This document shows, piece by piece, positions 8,734 through 17,095 of a DNA stretch of 64,000 nt. The DNA comes from SZUA-36 sp963704855. Its GTDB lineage: Bacteria; Pseudomonadota; Gammaproteobacteria; Xanthomonadales; SZUA-36. The stretch is from assembly GCA_963704855.1 (NCBI GenBank), contig CAVPHY010000028.1, forward strand, positions 558,001 through 622,000, given 5' to 3'. The notes under the pieces are model-generated. The model was not told the origin of the DNA, searched no databases, and was given only the letters and a program-made list of their open reading frames with translations. The translations under genes were made by a program, and so were the position numbers. Each line of letters opens with the position of its first letter. The stretch's first letter is position 1.

Positions 8734-9506
8734 AATCGTACGTTGAAATTGAACAGTGTGTGAGTACGGTTTCCAAATCCAACTTCAAAACTAAGGTTGG
8801 CCCTGTCGTTGAAGGAGTAGCCCACACCGGCGGTATAGTTCCAGTTATCCTGGGTTACCAGCTCCACCTCAAATGGGACAGGACCGATGAACGGCAGGTC
8901 AAAATCGCCACTGTGCTGTTCATCGGTATCCAGGTACATACCGCCGACCCAGAAGCGCCAGCTCTCCCTGAGCAGCCCGATGCGTGGCTGGACCGAAGTT
9001 GAACTTACCTTTGATTCGAGGTCGCCGCTTGTGCTGGTCTTGGTGAAAGTGGTGGTCACAGACGTAAACCAGGTCTTCGTGCCATAAGCCAGCGTGAAGC
9101 CCCCACCATAAACTGTGCCATCAAATGCAACCGGCAGAGTGCCAAGGGCAAACGGCAGGCCGGAAACTTCTGCCTTGCTGAAATCGACCAGCGTATCAAT
9201 ATCCACCCGGCCAAGAATTCCAAATACGTTCAGAAAAGGCAGTAACCAGACATCAGCCTGTATATCGAAATGCTGGACCTTGTTGGTGACCTCGATTGCC
9301 GAAGGGTCGCCCAGTCCAACACCGGGCAACGCAAACACCAGGCTCTTGATATCGTAATCCTGATCCATGGTGTAGAAGTCAAAACCGATACCCCATGGGC
9401 GGGGCAGGTCTGCATCGCCAGCCATATCTTTCATGAAAGGCAGGCTGGAATCCGCCGCAGTAGAAAAAGAAAATAAAGTTGCCAGTATCAGTATCAGACC
9501 CCGCAT
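8730..9506 (-). CDS. Outer-membrane beta-barrel protein, unknown function
   Basis: 258 residues with a signal peptide (MRGLILILATLFSFSTAADS), then alternating polar/hydrophobic strands typical of an outer-membrane barrel (for example YGGGFTLAYGTKTWFTSVTT and WNYTAGVGYSFNDRANLSFE). It ends NFNVRF, with the C-terminal Phe expected for BAM-assembled proteins. There is a good ribosome-binding site, CGGAGGACAAG, just before the ATG at 9506. The substrate is unknown. The stop codon is formed within a CTAG duplicated by the foldback element. It probably formed one operon with the next gene. Confidence 0.75.
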   Translation of the reverse strand: MRGLILILATLFSFSTAADSSLPFMKDMAGDADLPRPWGIGFDFYTMDQDYDIKSLVFALPGVGLGDPSAIEVTNKVQHFDIQADVWLLPFLNVFGILGRVDIDTLVDFSKAEVSGLPFALGTLPVAFDGTVYGGGFTLAYGTKTWFTSVTTTFTKTSTSGDLESKVSSTSVQPRIGLLRESWRFWVGGMYLDTDEQHSGDFDLPFIGPVPFEVELVTQDNWNYTAGVGYSFNDRANLSFEVGFGNRTHTLFNFNVRF

Positions 9507-9911
9507 CTTGTCCTCCGGTTGTTTTTATCTGAACGCAATTATAGCCCTTTGTGCATGTGCCCGGTCAACACGCCAGTCATGAACCGGTATGACTTCAGGT
9601 TTGTTGTGTGTTTATAGACATGCATAAATTGATATGAGCAGATGGTATCAAGGCGTGGTGAAATAACTAAAGAAACTCAAAAGAACTATGCATCAGGGGT
9701 ACCTGGCTTTTAACGGTACTGCATGGTCCCGGCGCCCACAAAGAGTACAAGACATGCTTCATCCAAGCATCAAACACGGATGAATACTGATTTGGGCAAG
9801 TTCATTGTGGTGAACACCCGAACGACATGTGAAAATACGGGCAATGTTCAGAAGGCCGGTCTGATGCGGGACACCCGGGTCCGGCTGCTTACCCACCAAC
9901 GGAGTGTAACC
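9507..9911. other. Divergent intergenic region
   Basis: 405 bp between the barrel gene (left) and the cyclophilin (right). It holds the minus-strand promoter at 9538-9568 and the ribosome-binding sites of both genes. An open frame from 9723 runs into the cyclophilin, but the residues before 9912 have no signal-peptide character. I see no RNA gene or repeat here. Confidence 0.5.
9538..9568 (-). promoter_or_regulatory. Sigma-70-like promoter for the barrel gene
   Basis: On the minus strand TTGACC (9568-9563) is followed after a 19-bp spacer by a perfect TATAAT (9543-9538), about 30 bp upstream of the start codon. The spacer is longer than the ideal 17 bp, so strength is uncertain. Confidence 0.5.
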
Positions 9912-10520
9912 ATGATTAAAAAGTACGTCTTGCCGATCGTTCTGATGCTGATGTCAGTGCCGCTGACCGCCTGGTCTGCCGGCAAGGATTGTTTTCCACC
10001 GGAGATGATCCCGGACAATATGTTCCCGATGGTCAAGCTTGAAACCAGTATGGGCGATATTGTCGTTGAACTTAATCGGATGCGTGCACCCATCGCGTCC
10101 AATAACTTTCTGCGTTATGTACTGGAAGGCGAGTACGACGGTACGATTTTCCATCGCGTGATGCCGGGTTTCGTGGTTCAGGGGGGTGGTTATACCAGGG
10201 ACATCGAAGAGAAAACCCTGCATGGAGACATCTTCAATGAGTCGGGTAACGGCTTGAAGAATGTAACGGGAAGCATCGCGATGGCCCGTTATGATGACCC
10301 GCATACCGCCACACGGCAGTTTTATTTCAATATGAATGACAATACCAGCCTGGATCCGAATTCACGTAGCTGGGGCTACACGGTGTTTGGCATGGTGGTT
10401 TCCGGCATGGAAGTGCTCGAGGCCATCGCTGCCGTGGAAACCGGCTATAGCGAGGCCCTCGATGCGGAGGATGTACCGCTGGTGCCGGTGCTGTTGATCA
10501 AGGCCGGCGTGCAGGAATGA
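9912..10520 (+). CDS. Periplasmic cyclophilin-type peptidyl-prolyl isomerase
   Basis: 202 residues from the ATG at 9912, chosen because GGAG lies 7 nt upstream and the first 22 residues form a signal peptide (MIKKYVLPIVLMLMSVPLTA). The mature protein is a single cyclophilin domain: VKLETSMGDIVVELN, FHRVMPGFVVQGGGYTRD (catalytic Arg), FYFNMNDNTSLD (where the commoner motif is FFI) and WGYTVFGMVVSGMEV. It catalyses cis-trans isomerisation of X-Pro bonds during folding of exported proteins, as PpiA does. Two cysteines are not obviously a conserved pair. Confidence 0.87.
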   Translation: MIKKYVLPIVLMLMSVPLTAWSAGKDCFPPEMIPDNMFPMVKLETSMGDIVVELNRMRAPIASNNFLRYVLEGEYDGTIFHRVMPGFVVQGGGYTRDIEEKTLHGDIFNESGNGLKNVTGSIAMARYDDPHTATRQFYFNMNDNTSLDPNSRSWGYTVFGMVVSGMEVLEAIAAVETGYSEALDAEDVPLVPVLLIKAGVQE

Positions 10521-10526
10521 TTTTCA

Positions 10527-10566
10527 CACCCGGAATTAAGGCATCTCCGGTTTTAATTCCAGGGTG
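10527..10566 (+). promoter_or_regulatory. Hairpin covering the EamA ribosome-binding site
   Basis: CACCC-GGAATTAA (10527-10539) pairs with TTAATTCC-A-GGGTG (10553-10566), a 13-bp stem with one bulged A. The only Shine-Dalgarno-like AGGG for the gene at 10575 is inside the right arm, 8 nt before the ATG. There is no T-tract, so it is not a classical terminator; translational control or transcript stabilisation is more likely. Confidence 0.5.
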
Positions 10567-10574
10567 TTCATACA

Positions 10575-11456
10575 ATGGGCTGGGGTGAAGTCTTTGCCTT
10601 GTCGAGTGCATTGGTCTGGGCGCTTGCCGTAATTCTGTTCCGCCGTTCCGGGGAGACATTACCGGCATTTGAGCTGAATCTGTTCAAGAATATGTTTGGC
10701 CTGCTCCTGCTGGTTCCAACGATACTGCTGGTTGATGGTCTCACGCTGCCCGATTTCACCACCATCGAGTTGTTTTTATTGTTTCTTTCCGGTGTGCTCG
10801 GTATCGCGGTGGCGGATACCTGGTATCTGAAAGCGCTCAACATGATGGGTGCCGGCAGGACGGGAATCGTTTCGAGCCTGTTCAGCCCCTTTGTTATTTT
10901 ATTGTCTGCTGTTTTCCTGGGTGAACGCCTGGTTCCCTGGCAGTGGCTTGGGTTTATCCTGGTAATGTCCGGTGTGTTAATGGTTACCTGGCGATCACAC
11001 CGTTCTGTCGTTGACACGGCCGATGTCAAAAAGGGTGTGATATACGGTATCGGCGCTGTATTCATGATGGCTGCCGGCGTGGTCATGGTGAAGGAGATAT
11101 TGGAAACACGCTCATTCTTGTGGACCGTTGAGCTACGCATGGTTGGTGGCGCCGTCGGTATGTTGATCTACATACTTGTTAGTGGACAATGGCAAAATGT
11201 AAAGCAGAACTTCAACCAGCCCCAGCCCTGGGGCACCGTGATGTTTGCTTCATTCCTGGGGGCATATTTTGCTTTGATCCTGTGGCTGGCAGGCTACAAG
11301 CTGATTGACGCCTCGGTTGCTTCGGTTCTTAATGAGACCAACGTGGCGTTTATCGTATTCCTGGCCTGGCTGATGCTGGGTGAACAGATTAACCGGCGCA
11401 AACTGGCCGGTCTTGCCCTGACGCTGGGCGGTGTAATTGTCATCATGATGGTTTGA
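10575..11456 (+). CDS. EamA/DMT-superfamily transporter
   Basis: 293 residues with about ten hydrophobic segments in two halves, the EamA duplication. Family features are the N-terminal ALSSALVWALAVILFRRSG, VADTWYLKALNMMGAGRTG, LSAVFLGERLVPWQWLGFIL ending the first half, and VAFIVFLAWLMLGEQINRRK with GLALTLGGVIVIMMV ending the second. Inner-membrane exporter of a metabolite; substrate unknown. It starts 54 nt after the cyclophilin stop, with its ribosome-binding site inside a hairpin. The next gene follows 43 nt downstream, so the two may be co-transcribed. Confidence 0.82.
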   Translation: MGWGEVFALSSALVWALAVILFRRSGETLPAFELNLFKNMFGLLLLVPTILLVDGLTLPDFTTIELFLLFLSGVLGIAVADTWYLKALNMMGAGRTGIVSSLFSPFVILLSAVFLGERLVPWQWLGFILVMSGVLMVTWRSHRSVVDTADVKKGVIYGIGAVFMMAAGVVMVKEILETRSFLWTVELRMVGGAVGMLIYILVSGQWQNVKQNFNQPQPWGTVMFASFLGAYFALILWLAGYKLIDASVASVLNETNVAFIVFLAWLMLGEQINRRKLAGLALTLGGVIVIMMV

Positions 11457-11499
11457 ACCGCTTTTGGAAAAGAGTGACACGGAGCAGGAAGGAGGTCGT

Positions 11500-12366
11500 A
11501 TGCAAAAGACAAGTAACATCAATCGATGGTTATTCAGCCTGGTATTGCTTCTTGCGGCCATACTCTCGGTGACACCCTTCCTGGATCAGCGCGCTGCCGC
11601 GGATTACGAACAACTTTTTCAACGCGCCTTTGTTACCTTTGCCCTGGCAAGAACGATCAATGGTGTGATTTCCGTGGTGCAGGGCACCGAGATTGCCCTG
11701 CAACCGGCCGGAGTTGGTGTCACCCTGACACCCGGCGAGATCCTGGATCCGGTCAATGACCTGGTGGAACGTTTTTCATGGATCATGATGGGGGCGACCA
11801 TTTCGCTGGGTGTGCAGAACGTACTGCTGGATATCAGTGCGTGGTGGCTCATACAGGCGCTGGTCGCTGCCCTGGCGGCATGGATGTTGATACGGTTGTG
11901 GTATCCCGGTCAGGGCTCAAAGGCATATAGGGCGCTTTTGAAAAGAGTATTCCTGCTGTTGCTGTTCATCCGTTTTGCGGTACCCGTGATGCTGATCGCC
12001 AATGATCTGTTGTATCAGCAGTTTCTTGAGCAACGCTACGAGCAGAGCACCGAGATCATTGCCGAGGCTGGCCAGGAACTCGAGCAGATCAGGGCGGAAG
12101 CAAGCGAGGAAACGCCGCGATCAGGTGACAGCAGCATGTTGGACTCAATAAGCCGTGCCTGGAGCAGCACGGTTGATTCGATGGATCTCTCCGGAAGACT
12201 CAAGCGTATGCAGGCCCGAGCGGGCGATGTCATCGAACACCTGATACAGCTAAGCGTGGTTTTTATTCTTCAGACAGCGTTGTTGCCGGTCGCCTTTCTG
12301 TGGTTTTTTGGGCAGGTCATCCGTCGGCTATTCCGGCCTCTGGGCAGGAAGGGCGGACCTGCGTAG
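11500..12366 (+). CDS. Membrane protein of unknown function
   Basis: 288 residues from the ATG at 11500, preceded by an excellent AAGGAGGT (a TTG at 11464 would be longer but lacks this). There is an N-terminal hydrophobic segment (NRWLFSLVLLLAAILSVTPF), a central membrane pair (about residues 110-175), a charged coiled-coil-like stretch rich in Glu (EIIAEAGQELEQIRAEASEE), and a final membrane segment near the C-terminus ending in an RRLFRPLGRK tail. I do not recognise the family. It may act with the EamA transporter just upstream. Confidence 0.65.
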   Translation: MQKTSNINRWLFSLVLLLAAILSVTPFLDQRAAADYEQLFQRAFVTFALARTINGVISVVQGTEIALQPAGVGVTLTPGEILDPVNDLVERFSWIMMGATISLGVQNVLLDISAWWLIQALVAALAAWMLIRLWYPGQGSKAYRALLKRVFLLLLFIRFAVPVMLIANDLLYQQFLEQRYEQSTEIIAEAGQELEQIRAEASEETPRSGDSSMLDSISRAWSSTVDSMDLSGRLKRMQARAGDVIEHLIQLSVVFILQTALLPVAFLWFFGQVIRRLFRPLGRKGGPA

Positions 12367-12446
12367 CTGAACACATTCAAAATACAGTTTTCCATGACTG
12401 AACTCCAGCCTACATTTCTTTGGCTAATATTCTTACAAATTTAAAA

Positions 12447-12499
12447 TTGACACACATGGCATAATATGACATATTTGTCTATAAGTGACATATATGGCA
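12447..12499 (+). promoter_or_regulatory. Operator array: three TGMCA-N4-TGKCA palindromes, 19-bp period
   Basis: Three 14-bp sites start at 12448 (TGACACACATGGCA), 12467 (TGACATATTTGTCT) and 12486 (TGACATATATGGCA), exactly 19 bp apart. The first overlaps a perfect -35 hexamer TTGACA (12447-12452). The same arrangement recurs upstream of the paralogous gene (13691-13742). These are likely operators of a dimeric DNA-binding protein, perhaps the DUF6502-like proteins encoded next to them. Confidence 0.6.
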
Positions 12500-12783
12500 A
12501 TTTATAGTATATGTGACTCGTTACAGAAAAGGGGGAACCCTGAGCGGCAAGTGAAGATGATTGTCTGGTTGGACATTAAGGGGGGAGAGCAACCAGGCAG
12601 TAAAGGGGAATCTGAAGTGGCTTGCAAAGGGGGGCAAAGCACCGGTTTTGAGACAGGCCGGGCTTTGTCTTGTGTGTAAGTTAAGCAAGATCAGTAATCC
12701 ATGCTGTTGACGGAAATACAGCGAAGCTGAACGAATGTGAGATAAAACCAGGGAATGAAGTTTTAACGAACACGGAGAGTCAT
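12500..12783 (+). other. Long leader with G runs upstream of the first DUF6502-like gene
   Basis: 284 bp between the operator array and the start codon. It contains four runs of four to six G on the coding strand (about 12531-12535, 12580-12586, 12604-12607 and 12629-12635), each preceded by A's. The spacing (about 22-50 bp) is too wide for a standard G-quadruplex. A small open frame (12485-12679) lacks a good ribosome-binding site and I do not call it a gene. It may be a 5' untranslated leader. Confidence 0.35.
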
Positions 12784-13647
12784 ATGGCCGCGCCCGGTAA
12801 GCCCGAGCTACAAGATATAGCCATCCTTACACGCGCTGTCGAAAGCGTTTTCAGAAAACTGATACGGATGCTTATCGGAAGAATGTCCCTTAAGAAACTC
12901 CAGGAGATGGTTCAGATTATTTTTATCGAAGAGGCCGAGGCGAAACTGAGACAGGAATCACCCGGGAAAAATGTTGCATTGGGTGATGTTGCATTGCAGA
13001 CCGGTGTCGATACGCGCACCATCAAGCGGATCAGAACCTATATTGCAACCAGCAACCCCATTCACCAGGACGATACCTTCCTTGACGGCTTTATGCCCAT
13101 GTTCAAGGTGTTTGACCTGTGGATGAATGACCCTAGATTTTTTGATAAGGGCGCCGGAAAACCGCGGCGACTGGCGATTGAAGGTGAGGACGCCAGCTTT
13201 ACGGAACTGGTCAAGCTGGCAATTCAATCGCGCGGATTGACCGTACAGGCCGTTCTCAAACGGCTTAAAGAGATTGATGTCGTTGATGTGGATGCATCAT
13301 CCGGGACCGTGGTCCTGAAGCAGGAAGATAATGTTTTTATCAGTAAGGACGACCTGGACCTGCTGGAAGTCGGGTTGACCGCAATTGGCCACCTCGCAGA
13401 CACCATTGATTACAATATCCGCAACCACTTGAATGAAGAGGCCAGGTATTTTCAGAGAGGAAGTTGGAGCTACCAGTTCAGCCCCCAGAATATAGATCAT
13501 GTCCGCAAGGCGATTCACAGGTACCTGAGAAAAATAGACGCACAATCGCGGAGTTTGATTACTTCCCTGGACGAAGCCGAAAGCCAGAAAGGTCAGTGGA
13601 CCGCCGGTATCAGCATGTTCTATTTCGAAGAGAACCCGCACGCCTGA
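12784..13647 (+). CDS. DUF6502-like putative DNA-binding protein, copy 1
   Basis: 287 residues, cytoplasmic. The N-terminal 85 residues (VFRKLIRMLIGRMSLKKLQE ... VALGDVALQTGVDTRTIKRI) resemble the helix-turn-helix-type start of DUF6502 proteins. A variable middle follows, then a conserved C-terminus (YFQRGSWSYQF ... TAGISMFYFEEN). It is paralogous to the next gene; identity is highest at both ends. A transcriptional-regulator role is inferred from the N-terminal region and the operator arrays upstream of both copies. The ATG at 12784 is preceded by ACACGGAGAGTCAT, giving a GGAG ribosome-binding site. Confidence 0.7.
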   Translation: MAAPGKPELQDIAILTRAVESVFRKLIRMLIGRMSLKKLQEMVQIIFIEEAEAKLRQESPGKNVALGDVALQTGVDTRTIKRIRTYIATSNPIHQDDTFLDGFMPMFKVFDLWMNDPRFFDKGAGKPRRLAIEGEDASFTELVKLAIQSRGLTVQAVLKRLKEIDVVDVDASSGTVVLKQEDNVFISKDDLDLLEVGLTAIGHLADTIDYNIRNHLNEEARYFQRGSWSYQFSPQNIDHVRKAIHRYLRKIDAQSRSLITSLDEAESQKGQWTAGISMFYFEENPHA

Positions 13648-13689
13648 AGTGTTCCACGGCTGGTGGGGTTAAATTTTACAAATAGTATA

Positions 13690-13742
13690 TTGACATTTAT
13701 GTCAATAATAGCCAGTATTGTCAATTTGAGCCAAAAATGGCA
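13690..13742 (+). promoter_or_regulatory. Second operator array, same 19-bp period
   Basis: Sites start at 13691 (TGACATTTATGTCA, a perfect palindrome), 13710 (AGCCAGTATTGTCA) and 13729 (AGCCAAAAATGGCA), again spaced 19 bp. The first overlaps TTGACA (13690-13695), as in the upstream array. The array ends 59 bp before the start codon of the second paralogue, so binding would be expected to block its promoter. Confidence 0.6.
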
Positions 13743-13801
13743 ATAATGACGACCATGCTTGCAGCCAGGGAAAGCTTTAAAGAAACCACAAGGAGGGCCT
13801 T

Positions 13802-14668
13802 ATGAGCACGTCTATCAAAGACGACTCAGGTGATGTTGTGATTCTCACGAAAGCCGTAGAGAATGTTTTCAGAAGATTGATTCGATTGCTGCTCGGCAAA
13901 ATCTCATTGAAAAAGCTCCAGGAAATGATCCAGGTTATTTTTGTAGAGGAGGCCGAAGCACAATTGAAGCGGGAAAACCCGGGTAAGAACGTAGCTTTGT
14001 CGAAACTCGCGGTTGTCAGCGGTATCGATACCCGCACGCTGACCCGTATAAAGAGTGAAGAAAGCTACCTTAAGCCGTTCTACATGGAGAAGCGATTCCT
14101 GAGCGAAATCACCCCGGAGTGCAGTGTCCTGGATGTATGGGAAAGCAGCGAGGCCTATCGTGACCCGAAAACGGGTAAGCCAAGGGTCCTGAAGATAAAT
14201 GGACCGAAACCGAGCTTTGAGTCCCTCATTGCTGATTCAAACTCAACCCGGGGTGTGACTGTAAAATCGTTTTTGCAAAGGCTCGAAGTGAGTAAATCAA
14301 TTGTTGTGAACAAGGCTGACAACCTGGTGCGCATGATCGACAAACGCTACACGCCGTTTGGATCAAAGGCCCAAACCGAAAACGCCAGGATCGGCATGGC
14401 TGCGGTCGGTAACCTGGTGGATACGATCGCGCATAACCTGACGGCCCCCGCGGAGAATGGAAAATCCTTTTATCAGCGCGGTTGTTGGACCAACCGGCTC
14501 GACAAGAACGACAGTAAAAAATTGAGAAAACTGGTCAGAAAATTTCTCGAAAAAACCGATGAAAAAGCCAGGAAAATCATAAAACCGTTCGAGCAGGATG
14601 TGGTCAGCCAAAACCAGGTCACCGCGGGTGTAAGTCTTTTCTATTTTGAAGAAGAGATCCGTGATTGA
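13802..14668 (+). CDS. DUF6502-like putative DNA-binding protein, copy 2
   Basis: 288 residues, paralogue of the preceding gene. Shared blocks are VFRRLIRLLLGKISLKKLQE, VIFVEEAEAQLKRENPGKNV with GIDTRTLTRI (helix-turn-helix-like), and the C-terminal YQRGCWTNRL ... TAGVSLFYFEEE. The central 100 residues differ strongly between copies, suggesting different ligands or partners. A strong AAGGAGG precedes the ATG. The gene has its own operator array, so the two copies are probably separately transcribed but cross-regulated. It ends 11 nt from the convergent Sel1 gene. Confidence 0.7.
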   Translation: MSTSIKDDSGDVVILTKAVENVFRRLIRLLLGKISLKKLQEMIQVIFVEEAEAQLKRENPGKNVALSKLAVVSGIDTRTLTRIKSEESYLKPFYMEKRFLSEITPECSVLDVWESSEAYRDPKTGKPRVLKINGPKPSFESLIADSNSTRGVTVKSFLQRLEVSKSIVVNKADNLVRMIDKRYTPFGSKAQTENARIGMAAVGNLVDTIAHNLTAPAENGKSFYQRGCWTNRLDKNDSKKLRKLVRKFLEKTDEKARKIIKPFEQDVVSQNQVTAGVSLFYFEEEIRD

Positions 14669-14679
14669 TCCAGGTGTGT

Positions 14680-15252
14680 TCAATCCGCGGTTTTACCTTG
14701 CTGAATTTTCTCAAATAATCCTGCCGCACGCCGCTGTGCCTCCATTATTTCCTCGTTCGAGAGTTTACGCGCGTAACTGTCACGTTCTCTACGGGCTTTC
14801 TCATGACCGGCGGCCGCTGCAAGGCTGTACCAAACGTAGGCTTCCGCATAGTTTTGAGGAACACCCTTACCGGTGGCGTATTCATTCCCGAGTTCAAACT
14901 GGGCAGGTACGTAGCCCTGCCCGGCGGCTTCTCGATACCACTTGACGGCTTGGAAGTAATCAGGCGACAAACCCTCACCGCGGTCATACATCACACCGAG
15001 CATGTACTGGGATTCGGCCAGACCCTGATCGGCCGCCTTGCGATACCATTTAGCGGCCTCGGTGTAATCCCGAGGCACACCGTCACCCTGGTAGTAGGTA
15101 GTCGCCAGGCTATGCTGTTGATCCGGAAGTCCGACCCATTCCGCCAACAGCTGGGTTTCGGCAACTTCATAAGCCTTTTTGGAAGTTTCACCGGCGCCGA
15201 CTGCCATACTGCTTATGAGGCAAAGAACGATAAACGAAGTCAGTCGTATCAT
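14680..15252 (-). CDS. Secreted Sel1-repeat protein
   Basis: 190 residues: a signal peptide (MIRLTSFIVLCLISSMAVGA) and three Sel1-like repeats, for example YYQGDGVPRDYTEAAKWYRK, MYDRGEGLSPDYFQAVKWYR and EYATGKGVPQNYAEAYVWYS, followed by a basic C-terminal helix. Sel1/TPR-like solenoids bind proteins or peptidoglycan-associated partners; the specific role here is unknown. Predicted periplasmic. Confidence 0.82.
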   Translation of the reverse strand: MIRLTSFIVLCLISSMAVGAGETSKKAYEVAETQLLAEWVGLPDQQHSLATTYYQGDGVPRDYTEAAKWYRKAADQGLAESQYMLGVMYDRGEGLSPDYFQAVKWYREAAGQGYVPAQFELGNEYATGKGVPQNYAEAYVWYSLAAAAGHEKARRERDSYARKLSNEEIMEAQRRAAGLFEKIQQGKTAD

Positions 15253-15381
15253 GGCGGTTTCCTCTGATGCTCCAATATAAGCATAGTGGAATTTGTATTA
15301 AAGTTTAAGCCGCAAGGGCTATTCAGCTAATCCTTTTCCGCCAGATCTACGACAAGCGTTTCTGTAGAATCCGACCTGTAA

Positions 15382-16900
15382 TCAGCTTTCCGTGCCTTTT
15401 ACATGCCCGTGGTGGGTTTGCGACAAACGGTTCATCAACGGCAATACCGCAATGGCAATCGCCGTACAGACCAACGCGGCAACACCCAACTTGTTGAATA
15501 GGGCGGTGTAAATCGGCAGTGACTCGAGCGGATCGGTGATGTTTTGCGGCACGCTGGCATAGGTGGCGACAAGGCCGCCGAGATACTGTGAGACACCGGA
15601 GGCAACAAAATAGGCGCCCATCATGAAGCCACCCATGCGCGCAGGCACGTAGCGCGCGATCATCGCCAGGCCAAGGCCGCTGACCAGCAGTTCACCCAGC
15701 GAGATGGCGCCGTAGCCCCACACCATCAGCCAGGAGGACACCTTGCCCGTGGCGTCCGCCAGGTGACTTGATGCCCCATAGACGAAAAAACCACCGGCCA
15801 CCAGCACGAAACCAAGGGCAAACTTGGCCGCGATGGAAAGATCCTTGCCGGCATTGCCTGCACGCGTGTAAGCCCATGCCAGGACCGGGCTGAGCACGAA
15901 GATCCAGATCGGGTTGAAGGCCTGGAACTGGGCCGGGGACCAGTCCCACAGGTGCACGCCGAAGACGATGAAGGCCGGGTCGACGTTGCGCAAAGCAAAC
16001 AGTGCCAGCGATGTGGACATCTGTTGGTAGAAGATGAAATAGAAGACCGTCTGCACCGTCAGCACCAGTGCTGCGATCAGACCGGCGCGTTCATGGCGCT
16101 CGCCGGTGCTGATCAGGTAGGCAAAGATGCCGATCACCACCACGCCGGCGAGATACACAAAGGCGCGTGCGACACCCTGGTTTTCCAGGATGTAAGTTGA
16201 CATGAATATGAAACCGACACTGCCGAGCAGTACCGCAGCCCAGCTTGCCCCAGTTCAGCGGCAGATCGTCAGGTTCTGAACCGATGTGGTCCATGGTGCG
16301 GCGCATCAGCCAGTAGTTGACCAGGCCCAATACCAGGCCAATGGCGCAGACCGCGAAGGCGACGTGCCAGCCGAGCTCGTTGCCGTAATGTTCGTTGACA
16401 TAGTCCTTTAACCACGGGGTCAGTAATTGCGAGATCATCGCGCCCAGGTTGACGGCCATGTAGTAGATGGTAAATGCGCTGTCGATCCTGGAATCATCAC
16501 CCTCGTAAATCTTGCGTACCAGGTTGCCGGCATTGGCCTTGAACAGACCGTTGCCGACCACGATAACGCTCAGTGCGAAAAACAGGAACCACACGCTCTG
16601 ACCCGGCACCACCATCAGGCTGTAACCGATGGTCAGAACAACAGCGCCAAGCAACATGGTACGGCGTGTGCCGAGAATCTTGTCGCCGATCCAGCCGCCG
16701 ATGGCGGGTGCTACGTAGATCAGTGCCGCAGCTGCGCCCCACACCAGCGTGGCGCGCTCGTCGGGGAACCCCAGTCGCTGCACCATGTAGTACACGATCA
16801 AAGCCTGCATGCCGTAAAAGCCGAAGCGTTCCCACATCTCGATAAGGAAGATCGTGGTGAAGGAGCGATTTTGGGATGGGGTTGTGGCTGTGGTCTCCAT
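15382..16900 (-). pseudogene. POT/PTR2-family peptide transporter, frameshifted
   Basis: Two minus-strand frames together make one proton-dependent oligopeptide transporter. The N-terminal part (from 16900) has the family motif EMWERFGFYGMQA and six to seven membrane segments up to LPLNWGKLG. The rest continues in another frame as AVLLGSVGFIFMSTYILENQ through to 15382. Removing one base near 16237 restores NWGKLGAVLLGS and gives about 505 residues, normal for POT proteins. An intact protein would import di- and tripeptides using the proton gradient. It may be a real pseudogene or a consensus error. No partner genes are visible. Confidence 0.82.
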
Positions 16901-17095
16901 GCGGCCTCCGGTTAGATTGTTGTACTGATTGTTCTTGAATATCTCGTCAACGTACCGACGTTTTGAACCCTACACGAACTGGCTAAGAATACCGCAATCC
17001 GGTCATGGATTCAGGCAAATTATGGCAAGTTCTAAACATGCTACGCTGCTCAGACGTTGGAGCAGATGGTCACAAAGTCGCTCACAATGTCATTC

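Noticed and set aside
12447..12499. Replication iterons or CRISPR-like repeats
   Set aside because: The repeats are short palindromes with variable N4 and linker sequences, next to genes with HTH-like N-termini and overlapping a -35 element; operators explain them better.
12530..12640. G-quadruplex in the leader
   Set aside because: The G runs are about 20-50 bases apart, too far for a standard intramolecular quadruplex.
12485..12679. 64-residue open frame in the leader of the first DUF6502-like gene
   Set aside because: No ribosome-binding site, no recognisable motif, and its start overlaps the third operator site.
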